Below are positions 47,901 through 60,500 of a DNA stretch of 64,000 nucleotides, piece after piece. The position numbers and the translations under genes are program-made. The notes beneath the pieces were generated by a model. That model had not been told where the DNA came from. It made no database searches and saw only the letters and a list, made by a program, of their open reading frames with translations. Origin of the DNA: Amycolatopsis tolypomycina (lineage in GTDB: Bacteria; Actinomycetota; Actinomycetes; Mycobacteriales; Pseudonocardiaceae); the NCBI RefSeq assembly GCF_900105945.1, contig NZ_FNSO01000004.1, positions 4,774,001 through 4,838,000 on the forward strand, written 5' to 3'. The stretch's first letter is position 1; every line of letters begins with the position of its first letter.

Positions 47901-50900
47901 CCGTCCAGCCGTTCGCCGGTGACGGTCGACCAGAACGCGATCTCGGGCACCCGCGCCCGGATCGGGGCCAGCTCGCGCAGCAGCCGGTCGTGGATCCGCT
48001 CGACGTGCGCCGAGTGCGAAGCGTAGTCCACCGGCACCGCCCGGGCCCGCACGCCTTCGCCGTCGCAGTACGCGATCAGCTCACCCAGGGCTTCGGGATC
48101 GCCCGAGACCACTGTGGACGAAGGCCCGTTGACGGCGGCGAGCGCGAGCCGGCCGCCCCAGCGGGCCGGCAGGTCCGCCGCCGCGGCCCCGGGCAGGGCG
48201 ACCGAGACCATCCCGCCCTGCCCGGCCAGCTCGCCCAGTGCCCTGCTGCGCAGGGTGACCACGCGCGCAGCGTCCGAAAGGGACAGTGCACCGGAGACGC
48301 ACGCCGCGGCGATCTCGCCCTGCGAGTGCCCGACGACCGCGTCCGGCTCGACGCCGGCGGACTGCCAGAGCCGGGCCAGGGAGACCATCATCGCGAACAA
48401 CGCCGGCTGCACGACGTCGACGCGGTCCAGGACCGGTGCACCGGGATCGCCGAGCAGCACGCCGGTCACCGACCAGTCGGCGAACTCGCCGAGTGCGGCG
48501 TCGCATTCGGCCATCCGCTTGGCGAACACCTCCGACTCGCGCAGCAGCCGCGCCCCCATCCCCGCCCACTGGCCGCCCTGGCCGGGAAAGACGAACACGG
48601 TCCGGCCGGGGCTCGTCGCGGCGCCGGAGACCACCGAGGACGCCGGGCGGCCCGCCGCGAGTGCCTGCAGCGCCGCCCGTGGGTCCGCGGCCGGCAGCAC
48701 CACGGCGCGGTGCTCGAACCGGGGGCGCGCGGCCAGTGACGCACCCAGATCCGCCCACCGGACGTCCGCTTCACCATCCACATGGGACAGCAGGCGGGCG
48801 GCCTGCGCGGCCAGCGCGGTCCCGGTCTTCGCCGACAGGACCAGCGGCCCGGCCGCCGGGGCCGGGGCCGGGCGCGGGCGCTCGCGCACCGGTGCCTGTT
48901 CGAGCACGACGTGCGCGTTGGTGCCGCTCATGCCGAACGACGAGACACCGGCCCGGCGCGGCCGGCCGCCGTCGGGCCACGTCACGGCCTCGGTGAGCAG
49001 CCGCACCGCGCCCGCGGTCCAGTCCACCTGCGGCGTCGGCTCGTCGGCGTGCAACGTCCGCGGCAGCACACCACGGCGCATCGCCGCCACCATCTTGATC
49101 ACCCCGGCCACCCCGGCCGCCGCCTGCGTGTGCCCGATGTTCGACTTCACCGAACCCAGCCACAGCGGCGTTTCCCGGTCCTGGCCGTAGGTCGCCAGCA
49201 GCGCCTGCGCCTCGATCGGGTCGCCGAGCGTCGTGCCGGTGCCGTGCGCTTCCACGGCGTCCACTTCGGACGGCCGGAGCCCGGCCCGCGCCAGCGCGTC
49301 CCGGATCACCCGTTGCTGCGAAGGGCCGTTCGGCGCGGTGAGGCCGTTGCTCGCGCCGTCGGAGTTGACCGCGGAACCGCGGATCACCGCCAGCACCTCG
49401 TGGCCGTGGCGCTCGGCGTCGGAGAGCCGTTCCAGCAGGAGCACGCCCGCGCCTTCGCCCCAGGCCGTCCCGTCGGCGGCGGCCGAGAACGGCTTGCACC
49501 GCCCGTCCGGGGCCAGCCCGCGCTGCCGCCCGAACTCGACGAACGCGCCGGGGTTGCTCATCACGGTCACGCCGCCGGCCAGTGCCAGGGTGCATTCGCC
49601 GCGCCGCAGCGACTCGGCCGCCAGGTGCAGCGCCACCAGGGACGACGAACACGACGTGTCGATCGACAGGGCCGGGCCTTCCAGGCCGAAGGTGTAGGCC
49701 ACCCGGCCGGCCACGACGCTGGCGGCGATGCCGGTGAGCAGGTGCCCGGCCGCGGCTCCGGCGGCCGAGTCCCACGGCGGGCCGTAGCCCTGGTGCGTCA
49801 CGCCGGCGAACACGCCGGTGCGGCTGCCGCGCAGGCCGTGCGGATCCAGGCCGGCGCGTTCGACGGCCTCCCACGAGGTCTCCAGCAGCAGCCGCTGCTG
49901 CGGGTCCATCGCCCTGGCCTCCCGCGGGCTGATGCCGAAGAACGCGGCGTCGAACCCGGCGGCGTCGTCGAGGAAGCCGCCGGAGCGGGTGTAGGTCTTG
50001 CCGGGGAGTCCCGGCTCGGGGTCGTACAGGTCCCCGAGGTCCCAGCCGCGGTCGGCCGGAAAGCCCGAGACGGCGTCGCGGCCCTCGTGGACGAGGTCCC
50101 AGAACGCCTCCGGTGTGTCGGCACCCCCGGGGAACCGGCAGGCGATGCCGACGACGGCGATCGGCTCGTCGGCGGCGACCGGTGCGGCCGCGGTTTCGTC
50201 GAGGACGGTTCCCAGCGCCGCGCGGTGCAGTTCCGCGGCGAGCGCGGTGACGTCCGGGTGGTCGAACACGACGGTCGCCGTCAGCCGCAGCCCGGTGTCG
50301 CCGTTGAGCCGGTCGCGCAGGTCGACGGCGGTGAGCGAGTCGAACCCGAGTTCGCGGAAGGCACGGCCGGGGTCGACGCCGCCCGGCTCGTGGTGCCCGA
50401 GCACCGCGGCGACGTGCCCGCGGACCAGCGCGGTGACGAAGGGCAGCCGGTCGGCCTCGGGCAACTGCGCCAGCCGGGCCGCGAGCGGCGTGGTCCCGGC
50501 CGGGGCGGGGGCCGCGAACCGCCGTGCTTCGGGGAGTTCGTCCAGGAGGAAGCCGGGCCGGCCGGCGGTGAAGGCGGGCACGAAGGCGGCCCAGTCGACG
50601 TCGGCGACGACGACGGCGGTTTCGCCGTGGTCGAGGGCGTGCTGCACCGCGGCGACCGCGCGCCGGGGCGGCATCGCGGCGAGACCGCGACGGCGCAGGT
50701 GCTCCTCGACGCCGTCGTGGGCCGACATCCCGGTTTCGCCCCACGCGCCCCAGGCGATGGCCGTGGCCGGCAGGCCGCGAGCGCGGCGGCGCTGCGCGAG
50801 GGCGTCGAGGTAGGCGTTCGCGGCCGCGTAGGCCGCCTGGCCGTCGGCGCCCCACACCCCCGAAACGGAGGAGAACAGCACGAAGGCGTCCAGGTCGGTG

Positions 50901-53900
50901 CCGGCGAGCAGGTCGTCGAGGTGGGCCGCGCCGGCGGCCTTGGGCGCGGCGACCCGGGCCAGCTCGGCGGCGCTCGTGCCGTCGAGCGGGGTGAACTGCG
51001 CGACGCCCGCGGCGTGGACGACGGCGTTCGGCGGGTGCTCGGCCAGCAGCGCGGCGAGCGCGGCGCGGTCGGCGACGTCGCACGCGGCGACGGTCACCCG
51101 GGCGCCGAGTGCGGTCAGTTCGTCTCGCAGGTCCGCGGCGCCCGGCGCTTCGAGCCCTTGGCGGCTGCCGAGGACCAGGTGCTCGGCACCGTTCTCGGCG
51201 AGCCACCGGGCGACGTGCGCGCCGAGCGCGCCGGTGCCGCCGGTCACCAGGACCGTTCCGCGCGGGCGCCACGGCCGTTCGGGGGCGGTGGCGGGGGCCG
51301 CCGCCCGGACCAGCCGCCTGCCGTGGACGGCGTCCCGGCGGACCGCGACCCGGTCCTCGCCCGTCGTGCCGAGCAGGCCGGCGAACCGCGGCACCGCGCC
51401 GTCGGCGACGTCGGCGAGCCGGAGTTCGCGCTCCGGCGCCTCCAGCGCGGCCACCTGGCCGAGGCCCCAGATCCGGGCCTGGTCGGGGTCGGGGGTTTCG
51501 GCCGGGTCCACCGCGACGCCGGACCACGTGACGAGCCAGCACGGCGCGTCGATCCCCGCCAGGGCTTGCAGCGCGACGGTGGTGAGCGCGAGCCCGGCCG
51601 GGACCTCCGGGTGCCCGGGGTGGGGCGTGGTCCCGGCGGCCAGGAGCGAAAGGACACCGGCGGGGGTCGTGCCGCCCAGTGCGGAGTGCAGGCGGTCGGC
51701 GACGGCGTGGCGGTCCAGACCGGTGTCGAGCGTGACGGTGACGGCGTCCGGATCGAGGGCCCGGCGGATTTCCCCGGCCCAGGACGCGCCATCGGCCGGG
51801 AGCAGGACCAGCCAGGTGCCCGCTGGCGGGGTCGCGGGCCGCTCCGGCAGGGCCGGCCACGTGATCCGGTAGCGCCACGGATCGCCGGCAGGCTGGTCGT
51901 GCTCGAGCCAGAACCGCTCGCGCTGGAAGGCGTAGGCAGGCAGGTCGACGGTCCGCGCGCCGGCGAAGAACGCCGGCCAGTCGGCGTCCCGGACGTGCCC
52001 GAGCGCGGTCACGGCGGTGCCGGTCTCGGACTCCCCCGCTCGCAGGGCGGGGACGAAGGTGAGGTCTTCGGCGCACTCGGCACCCATCGCGGACAGCACG
52101 GCGTCCGGCCCGAGTTCGACGCAGGTCGTCACGCCCGCCTCGGCCAGCGCGCCGATCGCGTCGGCGAAGCGGACGGTCGCGCGCACGTGCTCGACCCAGT
52201 AGCCGGGGGTGGCCGGGTCGGCCGACGGCGAGACGGCCGAGACGAGCGGAATCCGGGGCCGCGCGTAGGACAGCCCGGCGGCGACCGCCCGGAATTCTTC
52301 GAGCATCGGCTCGACCAGCGGCGAATGGAAGGCGTGCGACACGTCGAGCCGCTTGGTCCGCCTCCCGAGTCCGGTGAAGTGGGCGGCGATCGCGGCGACG
52401 GCGTCTTCGGCACCGGAGACGACGACGGCTTCGGGCCCGTTCACGGCGGCGATGTCGGCGGCGATGTCGGCGGTGGCGGCCAACCGCGGACGCACTTCGG
52501 CTTCGGCCGCCTGGATCGCGACCATCGCGCCGGTCTCCGGCAGGGCCTGCAGCAGCCGCCCACGGGCGGCGACCAGCTTTCCGGCGTCGGCCAGGGAAAG
52601 CACCCCGGCGGCGTGGGCCGCCGCGAGCTCGCCGACCGAATGGCCCGCCAGCCGGTCCGGGCGGGCACCCCACGACTCGAACAGCCGGTAGAGCGCCACT
52701 TCCAGGGCGAAGATCGCCGGCTGGGCCAGGTCCGTCCGGGTCAGCTCGGCGCCGCCGAGCACGAGGTCGCGGTCGATCCCCGCGGCGGCGCACGCTTCGT
52801 CGAAGGCCCGCGCGTACACCGGGTACCGCTCGTGCAGCTCACGCCCCATCCCCCGGCGCTGGCTGCCCTGGCCGGTGAAGAGGAACGCGGGCTTCCCGGC
52901 CGCGACCCGCCGCGGCCGCGCGGTCTCGAACGCCGCCAGCAGCGTGTCCCGATCTTCACCGGCAAAGACGATCCGGTGCTCCCACGCGGACCGGGTGGTG
53001 AGCAGGGAGAACCCGATGTCCGATGGAGACAGTTCCGGGTGGTCCGCCGCGAAGGCACGCAGGCGCGCGGCCTGGTCCCGGGCCGCGGCCGGGGTGGCGC
53101 CGGTGACCACCCAGGGCACCACACCCTCGTGCGTGCCCGGTTCGTCGCCCTCCGGCGCCTGCTCGAGGACGACGTGCGCGTTGGTCCCGGAGATCCCGAA
53201 CGACGACACCCCCGCCCGGCGCGGGCGGCCGGTCTCCGGCCACGGCACCGGTTCGGACAGCAGGGAGATCGCTCCCGTGCTCCAGTCCACCTGCGGGGTC
53301 GGCTCGTCGAGGTGCAGGGACTTCGGCAGCACGCCGTGGCGCATCGCGTGCACCAGCTTGATGATGCTCGCGACACCCGCCGCGGCCTGGGTGTGGCCGA
53401 GGTTGGACTTCACCGAGCCCAGCCACAGCGGGGTTTCCCGGTCCTGGCCGTAGGTCGCCAGCAGCGCCTGCGCCTCGATCGGGTCGCCCAGCCGGGTGCC
53501 GGTACCGTGGGCCTCCACCACGTCGACGTCCGATGTGGACAGTCCGGCGTTCGCCAGGGCGGCCCGGATCACCTGCTGCTGCGCCGGTCCGTTCGGGGCG
53601 GTCAGGCCGCTGCTCGCGCCATCCTGGTTGATTGCCGAGCCCCGGACGACCGCGAGCACCGGGTGCCCCAGCCGCCGCGCGTCGGACAGCCGCTCGACCA
53701 GCAGCATGCCGACGCCTTCGCTCAGCGCCGTCCCGTCGGCGCCGGCGGCGAACGAGCGGCACCGCCCGTCGGCCGACAGCGCACCCTGCCGGGCGAACTC
53801 GACGAACATCATCGGCGTCGCCAGCACGGCGACCCCGCCGGCCAGCGCCAGCGCGCATTCGCCGCGGCGCAGGGATTCGCAGGCCAGGTGCAGGGCCACC

Positions 53901-54532
53901 AGTGACGACGAGCACGCCGTGTCGACGGTGACCGCGGGACCGGCCAGGCCGAGGGTGTAGGAGATCCGGCCCGAGGCGACGCTGCCGGAGATCCCGGTGC
54001 TGAGGTAGCCCTCGAGGTCCTCCGGCGCCCGGCTCAGCCAGGACCCGTAGTCGTGGTAGACGAGCCCCGCGAACACCCCGGTCCGGCTGCCGCGCAGGGA
54101 AAGCGGGTCGATCCGCGCGTGCTCGATCGCCTCCCACGACGCTTCGAGCAGCAGCCGCTGCTGCGGGTCCATCGCGAGGGCTTCGCGCGGGCTGATCCCG
54201 AAGAAGGCCGGGTCGAAGTCGGCGACGCCGTCGAGGAAGCCGCCCGAGCGCGTGTAGGTGGTGCCCGGCCGGTCGCGGTCGGCGCTGTAGAGCGCGTCGA
54301 GGTCCCAGCCGCGGTCGGCGGGGAACCCGGAGATGACGTCGGTGCCGGAGGTGACGACCCGCCACAGGTCCGCCGGCTCCCGGACGCCGCCGGGGAACCG
54401 GCAGCTCATCCCGACGACGGCGATCGGCTCGGCGGCCCCGGCGGTCAGTTCCCGGTTCCGGTGCTTGAGCCGCTCGTTCTCCTTCAGCGCGGCGCGCAGA
54501 GCCGCGACGACCTGTTCGGGCGTGGTGGTCAT
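44933..54532 (-). CDS. Type I polyketide synthase, two modules (KS-AT-KR-ACP, KS-AT-DH-KR-ACP)
   Basis: A 3199-residue bimodular PKS with an N-terminal docking coil ([20 protein letters not shown]). Module A: KS with Cys207 (TACSSSL), AT with GHSVGE and HAFH near 733 (malonyl), no DH, KR starting near 1092 with TGGTGALG. Module A KR lacks LDD but has Trp in SGVWGADGQ, so A-type (L-hydroxyl); ACP Ser near 1399. Module B: KS with DTSCSSS (Cys near 1628), AT with GHSQGE and YASH near 2170 (methylmalonyl), DH with [10 protein letters not shown] near 2375, KR with TGASGLIG and LDD (B-type), ACP Ser near 3085. The C-terminal [17 protein letters not shown] is a docking end. Predicted outputs are a hydroxyl and then a methyl-branched alkene. 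It begins 7 bp after the previous PKS stop. Confidence 0.95.
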   Translation of the reverse strand: MTTTPEQVVAALRAALKENERLKHRNRELTAGAAEPIAVVGMSCRFPGGVREPADLWRVVTSGTDVISGFPADRGWDLDALYSADRDRPGTTYTRSGGFLDGVADFDPAFFGISPREALAMDPQQRLLLEASWEAIEHARIDPLSLRGSRTGVFAGLVYHDYGSWLSRAPEDLEGYLSTGISGSVASGRISYTLGLAGPAVTVDTACSSSLVALHLACESLRRGECALALAGGVAVLATPMMFVEFARQGALSADGRCRSFAAGADGTALSEGVGMLLVERLSDARRLGHPVLAVVRGSAINQDGASSGLTAPNGPAQQQVIRAALANAGLSTSDVDVVEAHGTGTRLGDPIEAQALLATYGQDRETPLWLGSVKSNLGHTQAAAGVASIIKLVHAMRHGVLPKSLHLDEPTPQVDWSTGAISLLSEPVPWPETGRPRRAGVSSFGISGTNAHVVLEQAPEGDEPGTHEGVVPWVVTGATPAAARDQAARLRAFAADHPELSPSDIGFSLLTTRSAWEHRIVFAGEDRDTLLAAFETARPRRVAAGKPAFLFTGQGSQRRGMGRELHERYPVYARAFDEACAAAGIDRDLVLGGAELTRTDLAQPAIFALEVALYRLFESWGARPDRLAGHSVGELAAAHAAGVLSLADAGKLVAARGRLLQALPETGAMVAIQAAEAEVRPRLAATADIAADIAAVNGPEAVVVSGAEDAVAAIAAHFTGLGRRTKRLDVSHAFHSPLVEPMLEEFRAVAAGLSYARPRIPLVSAVSPSADPATPGYWVEHVRATVRFADAIGALAEAGVTTCVELGPDAVLSAMGAECAEDLTFVPALRAGESETGTAVTALGHVRDADWPAFFAGARTVDLPAYAFQRERFWLEHDQPAGDPWRYRITWPALPERPATPPAGTWLVLLPADGASWAGEIRRALDPDAVTVTLDTGLDRHAVADRLHSALGGTTPAGVLSLLAAGTTPHPGHPEVPAGLALTTVALQALAGIDAPCWLVTWSGVAVDPAETPDPDQARIWGLGQVAALEAPERELRLADVADGAVPRFAGLLGTTGEDRVAVRRDAVHGRRLVRAAAPATAPERPWRPRGTVLVTGGTGALGAHVARWLAENGAEHLVLGSRQGLEAPGAADLRDELTALGARVTVAACDVADRAALAALLAEHPPNAVVHAAGVAQFTPLDGTSAAELARVAAPKAAGAAHLDDLLAGTDLDAFVLFSSVSGVWGADGQAAYAAANAYLDALAQRRRARGLPATAIAWGAWGETGMSAHDGVEEHLRRRGLAAMPPRRAVAAVQHALDHGETAVVVADVDWAAFVPAFTAGRPGFLLDELPEARRFAAPAPAGTTPLAARLAQLPEADRLPFVTALVRGHVAAVLGHHEPGGVDPGRAFRELGFDSLTAVDLRDRLNGDTGLRLTATVVFDHPDVTALAAELHRAALGTVLDETAAAPVAADEPIAVVGIACRFPGGADTPEAFWDLVHEGRDAVSGFPADRGWDLGDLYDPEPGLPGKTYTRSGGFLDDAAGFDAAFFGISPREARAMDPQQRLLLETSWEAVERAGLDPHGLRGSRTGVFAGVTHQGYGPPWDSAAGAAAGHLLTGIAASVVAGRVAYTFGLEGPALSIDTSCSSSLVALHLAAESLRRGECTLALAGGVTVMSNPGAFVEFGRQRGLAPDGRCKPFSAAADGTAWGEGAGVLLLERLSDAERHGHEVLAVIRGSAVNSDGASNGLTAPNGPSQQRVIRDALARAGLRPSEVDAVEAHGTGTTLGDPIEAQALLATYGQDRETPLWLGSVKSNIGHTQAAAGVAGVIKMVAAMRRGVLPRTLHADEPTPQVDWTAGAVRLLTEAVTWPDGGRPRRAGVSSFGMSGTNAHVVLEQAPVRERPRPAPAPAAGPLVLSAKTGTALAAQAARLLSHVDGEADVRWADLGASLAARPRFEHRAVVLPAADPRAALQALAAGRPASSVVSGAATSPGRTVFVFPGQGGQWAGMGARLLRESEVFAKRMAECDAALGEFADWSVTGVLLGDPGAPVLDRVDVVQPALFAMMVSLARLWQSAGVEPDAVVGHSQGEIAAACVSGALSLSDAARVVTLRSRALGELAGQGGMVSVALPGAAAADLPARWGGRLALAAVNGPSSTVVSGDPEALGELIAYCDGEGVRARAVPVDYASHSAHVERIHDRLLRELAPIRARVPEIAFWSTVTGERLDGPATDAGYWYRNLRQTVLLEPVVERLAGLGHTAFVEVGPHPVLLNALLETVENRGTDAVVTGTLRRDDGGMDRFAESVATLHVRGVPADWRPFFPDARRVPLPTYPFERERFWLDRGAPSGGSPDGPPGSGHPLLGAVVAVAGRAEVAFAGRLGVAGRPWLADHAVHGVILFPGTGFLELASAAGERTGCPDVDELTLEAPLVLGTTGTVETQVLVGEPDESGRRAVTVHSRTGGEETWTRHATGVLSAAAPTPTGLPGWPPPGAVPVDLAGFYDDLADRGYGYGPAFRGLHAAWVAGDDVYAEVRLPDGCAPDSFGLHPALLDAALHASGLRNAPDGLPFSWTGYTRFAAGATAVRVRLSPAGDGLAVTVASETGEPVARIGALVTRPLPEPARPATDGLHRLDWVPVAALAEPTSSWTEVSTVDDVAAASGILLAGFAAEDGDPAATVRRTTFRALELVQAFLGDEHRAGTDRLVLHTRGGVAAATGELPDPAQAALWGLVRSAQSEHPGRFVLVDDPAGDHLAAAVALGEPQVAVRDGEFRVPRLTRAAPGAAAPAWGGGTVLVTGASGLIGGLVARRLVGHHGVTRLALLGRRGAGSPEAAALLAELRDRGADVSWHACDAADRAALAEVVAALPDLTAVVHSAGALDDGVVTALTPERIETVLRPKLDAALALHEVTKDHDLAAFLLFSSASGLLGTAGQAGYAASNAFLDAFARRLRAAGVPAKALAWGLWAEPSGMSGGLGDVYLARGARIGLLPLSSDQGLELFDAALAVDDAVVVPVRVDTTVLRSAADPAEVPAVLRGLAGPRRRDTGRGPDPAGFARRVRGAAPAERAEAVLGLVRQLAADALGLASAAAVRDDRGFLEIGFDSLIAVEFRNRLSAATGVKLPSTLVFDHPSPAAVAAFTEARLAGDADDATAAALAGLDGVAAALRTAGPDARARILTRLRALAADPGAAPDDGPRDLDGASDEELFDLIDNDFGMT

Positions 54533-54539
54533 CGTCGGC

Positions 54540-57500
54540 TCACCTTTCGTCGGGAGCGTCGGCGGGGTCGCCGAGGGCGAGCCGGACCAGGTCGGCGACG
54601 TCCATCGCGTCGATCCGGTCGTCGTCGGCGGGCGCCGCCGCCAGGTCGAGGACGGTGCGCACGAGCCCGGCTTCTTTCAGGCGCGCGTAACCGAGGGCGG
54701 AGAGGGCGGCGCGGAAGTCCCGTTCTTCGGTGTCCGCCGGTGGCCTGCCCGCGTCGGGGACGAGCAAGGTGGTGAGGTGGCCGGCGATGTCGGCCGCGGT
54801 CGGGTGGTCGAAGACGAGCGTCGCGGGCAGCCGAAGGCCGGTCAGCTCCCCGAGCCGGGTCCGCAGTTCGACGGCGGTCAGCGAGTCGAAGCCGAGCTGC
54901 AGCAGTCCGCGATCGGCACGCACGTGCGCGGGATTCGCCAGCCCGAGCACGGCGGCGATCTGTTCCCGCACCACCCCGAGCACGGCGGCCGGGCGGTCTT
55001 CCGCGGGCAGCGCGCCGAGCCGCTGGGCCCAGGTGCGGTCGGCCGCGGTGCGCTTGGCGGGCCGCACGAGTTTCCGCAGCACCGCGGGAACCGCGCCGGA
55101 CGGCGAGGCAGGCAGCACGGCGGCGACGAGCCCGGTGACCGCGACCCGCCGCACGGCTTCGACGAGGTCACCCGGCGCACGTTCCGGCGGCGGTGCCTCG
55201 GGAAGTCCCCAGGTGAGGGTCCGGGTCGAGTGTCCCAGCGCCCGCCGGTGGGCGGCCAGCGCCTCGGCGAGCGGGCTGTCGGCCGGGCCGGTGATCAGGA
55301 TCAGCTCGCCCGAGGACGGCAGCGGGGGAAGATCGGCCAGGGAAGCGATCCGCAGCCAGCCGGGAGAGCCGGGGTCGGCTGCGGCACGGCCGACAGCCCG
55401 CTCGCCGGACGCGGCGGCGGCAGCGGCTGCCTCGCCGGACCCGGCGCCACCTGCGGCATCAGCCGGCCCACCCGCCGCGGCACCGGAACCGGCGGCATCA
55501 GCGGCTGCCTCGCCGGACCCGGCGCCACCTGCGGCATCAGCCGGCCCACCCGCCGCGGCACCGGAACCGGCGGCACCAGCGGCACCGGCGGCTGCCTCGC
55601 CGGCCCCAGCGGCCGCCTCGCCAGACCCGGCACCACCTGCGGCATCAGCCGGCCCACCCGCCGCGGCACCGGAACCGGCGGCATCAGCGGCACCGGCGGC
55701 TGCCTCGCCGGCCCCAGCGGCACCAGCGGCCGCCTCGCCAGGCCCGGCACCACCTGCGGCATCAGCCGGCCCGCCCGCCGCGGCACCGGAACCGGCAACC
55801 ACGCCCGCCGCGGCGCCGGGTGCCTCGATCTCCTCTCCGACCACCACGACCGTGCCGGTGAAGGGTTGCGGCTCCGCCGTCGACGGCTGCACCCGCTCCA
55901 GCCGCGGGACGTGCACCGCTCCCCCGCGGACCGCCAGTTCCGGCTCGCCGAGCGCCGCGGCCGCCTTGGCCAGGTTCTCCGCGTCCGGTGAGTCGTCGAG
56001 GTCGGCCAGGACGATGCGCTTCTCCGCGAGACCGCGGATCGCGCTCCACACCGTGGCCCGCGCCGGGTCGGGCAGCTCCGCGTCGGACACCGCCACCGCT
56101 GCGCGGGTGGCCACGACCACCGGGCCCGGACCCGCCGTGCGGACCCACTCGAGCGCTTCCGCGGGGTCGTCGCAGATCCGCAGTGCACCCTCCGGCGGTC
56201 CGGAAAGGACCGGCAACGGCACCCACCCGAGCCGGAAGAGCGCGACCTGGCCCGGTGGCCCGGCCGGCACCGGCCGCAGGGTCAGTGACTCGGCCGACAG
56301 CACCGGCGACCCGGCCGGATCGGTCAGCTCCACCGCCAGCGCGTCCGCACCCGTCCGGTGCAGCCGGACCCGCGCCGCGGCCGCACCGGCGGCGTGCAGC
56401 GACACCCCGGACCACGCGAACGGCATGAGGTCCGGCCCGGACACCAGCCCGCCGGGGCCGATCGGCTGCAGTGCCGCGTCCAGCAGCGCCGGGTGGACGC
56501 CGTACCGGCCGGCGTCGGCCGCCTCGCGCTCGGGCAGGCGGACCTCCGCGAGCACGTCGTCGCCGTGCCGCCAGGCCCGGACGGCACCTCGGAACGCCGG
56601 TCCGTAGTGGACACCCGCGTCGGCGAGCACGTCGTGGAGGCCGTCGAGGTCCAGTGGCTCGGCCCCGTCCGGCGGCCACGGCCCGGTTCGCGGCGCCGGC
56701 ACGTCCCCGGCCGCCGTCAGGGTGCCCTCGGCGTGCTGGGTCCAGGCCGTGTCCGCGCCCTCCGGCCGGGTGAACACCCGGAACGGGTGACGGCCGGTCG
56801 CGTCCGGCTCGTCGGCGACCAGCCGCAGCTGCAGGGCGCCGCGGCCGGGCAGGACCACCGGCGCGGCCAGGACGAGGTCCTCGACGCGGTCGCAGCCGAG
56901 GTGCTCGCCCGCGCGGAACGCGAGTTCCAGCACCGCAGTGCCCGGCAGCAGCGTCGTCTCGCGCAGGGCGTGCTCGCCCAGCCACGCCGGGGCCGACGCC
57001 GTGATCCGGCCGGTGAACACGACCGCCTCCGACCCCGGCACCGCGACGACCGCGCCCAGCAGCGGGTGCCCGAGCGGGTTCACCCCGGCCGACGACACGT
57101 CCGCCGTGGCCGTGCCCGACCGCAGCCAGAACCGCTGCCGCTGGAACGGGTACGCGGGCAGTGGGATCCGCCGTCCGCCGGGCCGCAGCCCGGCCCAGTC
57201 GACCCCGACGCCGCGGACGTGCAGTTCGGCCGCCGACGTGACGAACTGGGTGAGCCCGCCTTCGCCGCGGCGAAGCGTGCCGGTCACGACCGGGGCCGGG
57301 GCGCCGGGCTCGTCGAGGAGTTCCCGGATCGCCGCCGGCAGCACCGGGTGCGGGCCGATCTCGACGAACGTCGTGTGCTTCTGCTCGGCCAGCGCCCGGA
57401 CCGCCCGGTCGAACCGCACGGGCTGCCGCAGGTTGCGGTACCAGTACCCGGCGTCCAGCTCGTTCCCGTCGAGCACGCCCCCGGTGACCGTCGAGTAGAA

Positions 57501-60500
57501 CGCCACCTCGCCGGTTCGGGGACGGACCGGGGCGAACGCGGCGAGCAGCTCGGCACGGAGCGGTTCCACCGCCGGGGAGTGCGACGCGAACGCGGCCGGG
57601 ATCAGCCGGGCCCGCACGCCCTCCGCCTCGCAGCGGGCGACCAGCTCGTGCAGCGCGCCGAGGTCACCGGCGACGGCGACCGAGTTCGGCCCGTTCACCG
57701 CCGCGATCGAAAGCCGGTCACCCCAGCCGGCGACGAGCTCGGCCGCGGCTTCTTCGCCGAGCGCGACCGGCGCCATGCTGCCGCGCCCGATGAGCACCCG
57801 GGAAATGGCGCTGCGCATGGCGATCACGCGGGCGGCGTCCGCAAGGGACAGTGCGCCGGCGACGCAGGCCGCGGCGATCTCGCCCTGGCTGTGGCCGACC
57901 ACCGCGTCCGGCCGCACGCCGGCGGCCGCCCACAGCTCGGCCAGGGAAACCATGACGGCGAACAGCGCGGGCTGGACGACCTCGACGTCGTCGAGCGAGG
58001 GCGCGCCCGGTGCGCCGCGCAGGACGTCGAGCACGGACCAGCCGGTGAACTCCGCCAGCGCCGCGTCGCATTCCCGCATCCGCCGCGCGAAGACGGGCGA
58101 GCTGTCGAGCAGCTCGACGCCCATGCCTGCCCACTGGCCGCCCTGCCCGGGGAACACGAAGACGGTCCGGCCCGGGGTCCCGGCGGTCCCGCGCACCACG
58201 GCGGGATCGCGGCGGCCCTCGGCCAGCGCCGGCAAGGCTTCCGCGGCCACGACGACGGCCCGGTGCTCGAACCGCGGCAACGCGGCCAGGCTGTGCGCCA
58301 CGTCCGCGAGGTCTTCGGCTGCCAGGACGGTGGCGATCTGCCCCGCACGGGCCCGCAACGCCTCGTCGGACCGGGCCGAAAGCACCAGCGGCATCGGCTC
58401 CGCCGCGGGGCCGGCGGGCTCCGCGGGCGGCGCCTCGGCCGCCTGCTCCAGGATCAGGTGCGCGTTCGTCCCGCTGATGCCGAACGAGGAGACGGCCGCC
58501 CGCGGCGCCCGGCTCGTCTCCGGCCAGGCGCGGTGCTCGGTCAGCAGGCGGACCGTGCCGGGCGACCAGTCGACGTGCGGGGTCGGCTCATCGAGGTTGA
58601 TCGTGCGCGGCAGTTCGCCGTGCCGCAGCGCCAGCACCATCTTGATCACGGCGGCGACCCCCGCCGCCGACTGGGCGTGGCCGATGTTGGACTTGAGCGA
58701 ACCGAGCCACAGCGGGTGGTCCGCCGTCCGGTCACGGCCGTACGTCGCCAGCAGCGCCTGTGCCTCGATCGGGTCGCCGAGCCGGGTGCCGGTGCCGTGG
58801 GCCTCGACCGCGTCGACGTCCGACGGGGACAGCCCGGCGTCGGCCAGCGCGGCGCGGATCACCCGCTGCTGCGACGGCCCGTTGGGCGCCGTCAGGCCGT
58901 TGCTCGCCCCGTCGGAGTTGACCGCCGAGCCGCGGATCACCGCCAGTACCTCGTGCCCGCGGCGCCGTGCGTCGGACAGCCGTTCCAGCAGCAGCATCCC
59001 GACGCCTTCGCCCCACGCCGTGCCGTCGGCGGCCGCCGCGAACGGCTTGCACCGCCCGTCCGGCGCCAGTCCGCGCTGGCGGCTCAGCTCGACGAACAGG
59101 TCCGTGTTCGCCATGATCGCCGCTCCGCCGGACAGCGCCATCGAGCACTCTCCGCGGCGGATCACCTGCACCGCCAGGTGCAGCGCCACCAGCGACGACG
59201 AACACGCCGTGTCCACGGTGAGGGCCGGGCCCTCCAGGCCGAAGGTGTAGGCGATCCGGCCGGACAGGACGCTGGTCGTGCTGCCGGTCAGCCGGTAGCC
59301 CTCCAGCTCGCCGGGGAACTCGCGCGAGTCGGTGCCGTAGCCGAGCGACGCGCCGCCGACGAAGACGCCGAGCCGTTGTCCCCGCACGGAACCCGGGTCG
59401 ACGCCCGCCGCTTCGAAGACCTCCCACGCGGTCTCCAGGAGCAACCGCTGCTGCGGGTCCATGGCCAGCGCCTCGCGCGGGCTGATCCCGAAGAACTCCG
59501 GGTCGAACTCGTCCGCGTCGTGCAGGAAGCCGCCCGCCCGCGCGTAGGTGGTGCCGGGGCGCTCGGGGTCCGGGTGGTAGAGCGCGTCGAGGTCCCAGCC
59601 GCGGTTGGCCGGCGGCCCGGTGACCGCGTCGGCGCCGTCGCGCACCAGCCGCCACAGGTCTTCGGGCGACCGGACGCCGCCGGGCAGCCGGCAGCTCATC
59701 GCGACGATCGCGACCGGGTCGTCACCGGCCTCGGTGACCACGGTGGCCACGGGCGCGGCCGCCGCACCGGACAGCTCGGCCCGCAGGTAGGCCGCGAGGG
59801 CTTCCGGGGTCGGCTGGTCGAACACGACGGTCGCGGGCAGTCGCAGCCCGGTTGCCGCCGCAAGCACGTTGCGGAGTTCGACCGAGCTCAGCGAGTCGAA
59901 CCCGAGGTCCTTGAACGCCCGGTCCGGCGCCACCTCCGCGGCCCCGGCGTGCCCGAGCACCGCGGCGACCCGGTCGCGGACCAGGTCGAGCACGTCTTCG
60001 GGCCGGGCGCGCCCGGGCTCCGGCCGCCGCGCGGTGGCCCCGGCGAGACCGCGCAGCGACGGCGGGACGTTCTCGCCGCCGCGGCGCAGGGCCGCGATGT
60101 CCAGTTCCGCCGCCACGACGAGCGGCCGGCCGAGCCGGCGGGCCGCGTCGAACAGGGCGAGCCCGCGCTCGTCGGCCAGCGCCGCCAGGCCGGCCCTGGC
60201 CAGCCGGGCGTGGTCGGCCGCGCCGAGCTGCCCGGTCATGCCGCCTTCGTGCGCCCACGCGCCCCAGGCGATCGACACGGCAGGCAGCCCGGCCGCGCGC
60301 CGGCGGGCCGCGAGGGCGTCGAGGGCCGCGTTGGCCGCGGTGTAGTTGCACTGGCCGGCGCCGCCGAAGAACGCCGACGCCGACGAGAACAGCACGAACT
60401 CGGCGAGGTCGCCGCCGCGGGTCAGCTCGTCGAGGTGCTGCGCGGCGGCGACCTTGGGCCGCAGCACGCGCTCCAGCCGCTCGGGCGTCATCGCCGCCAC

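Noticed and set aside
48782..53905. 1707-codon open frame on the plus strand opposite the bimodular PKS
   Set aside because: Same antisense effect. Composition and lack of motifs argue against a protein, while the minus strand shows all KS/AT/KR/ACP motifs.
55411..55812. CRISPR-like array
   Set aside because: Repeats of varying period with GCN-rich spacers, all in frame in a PKS gene; no palindromic repeat, leader or cas genes.
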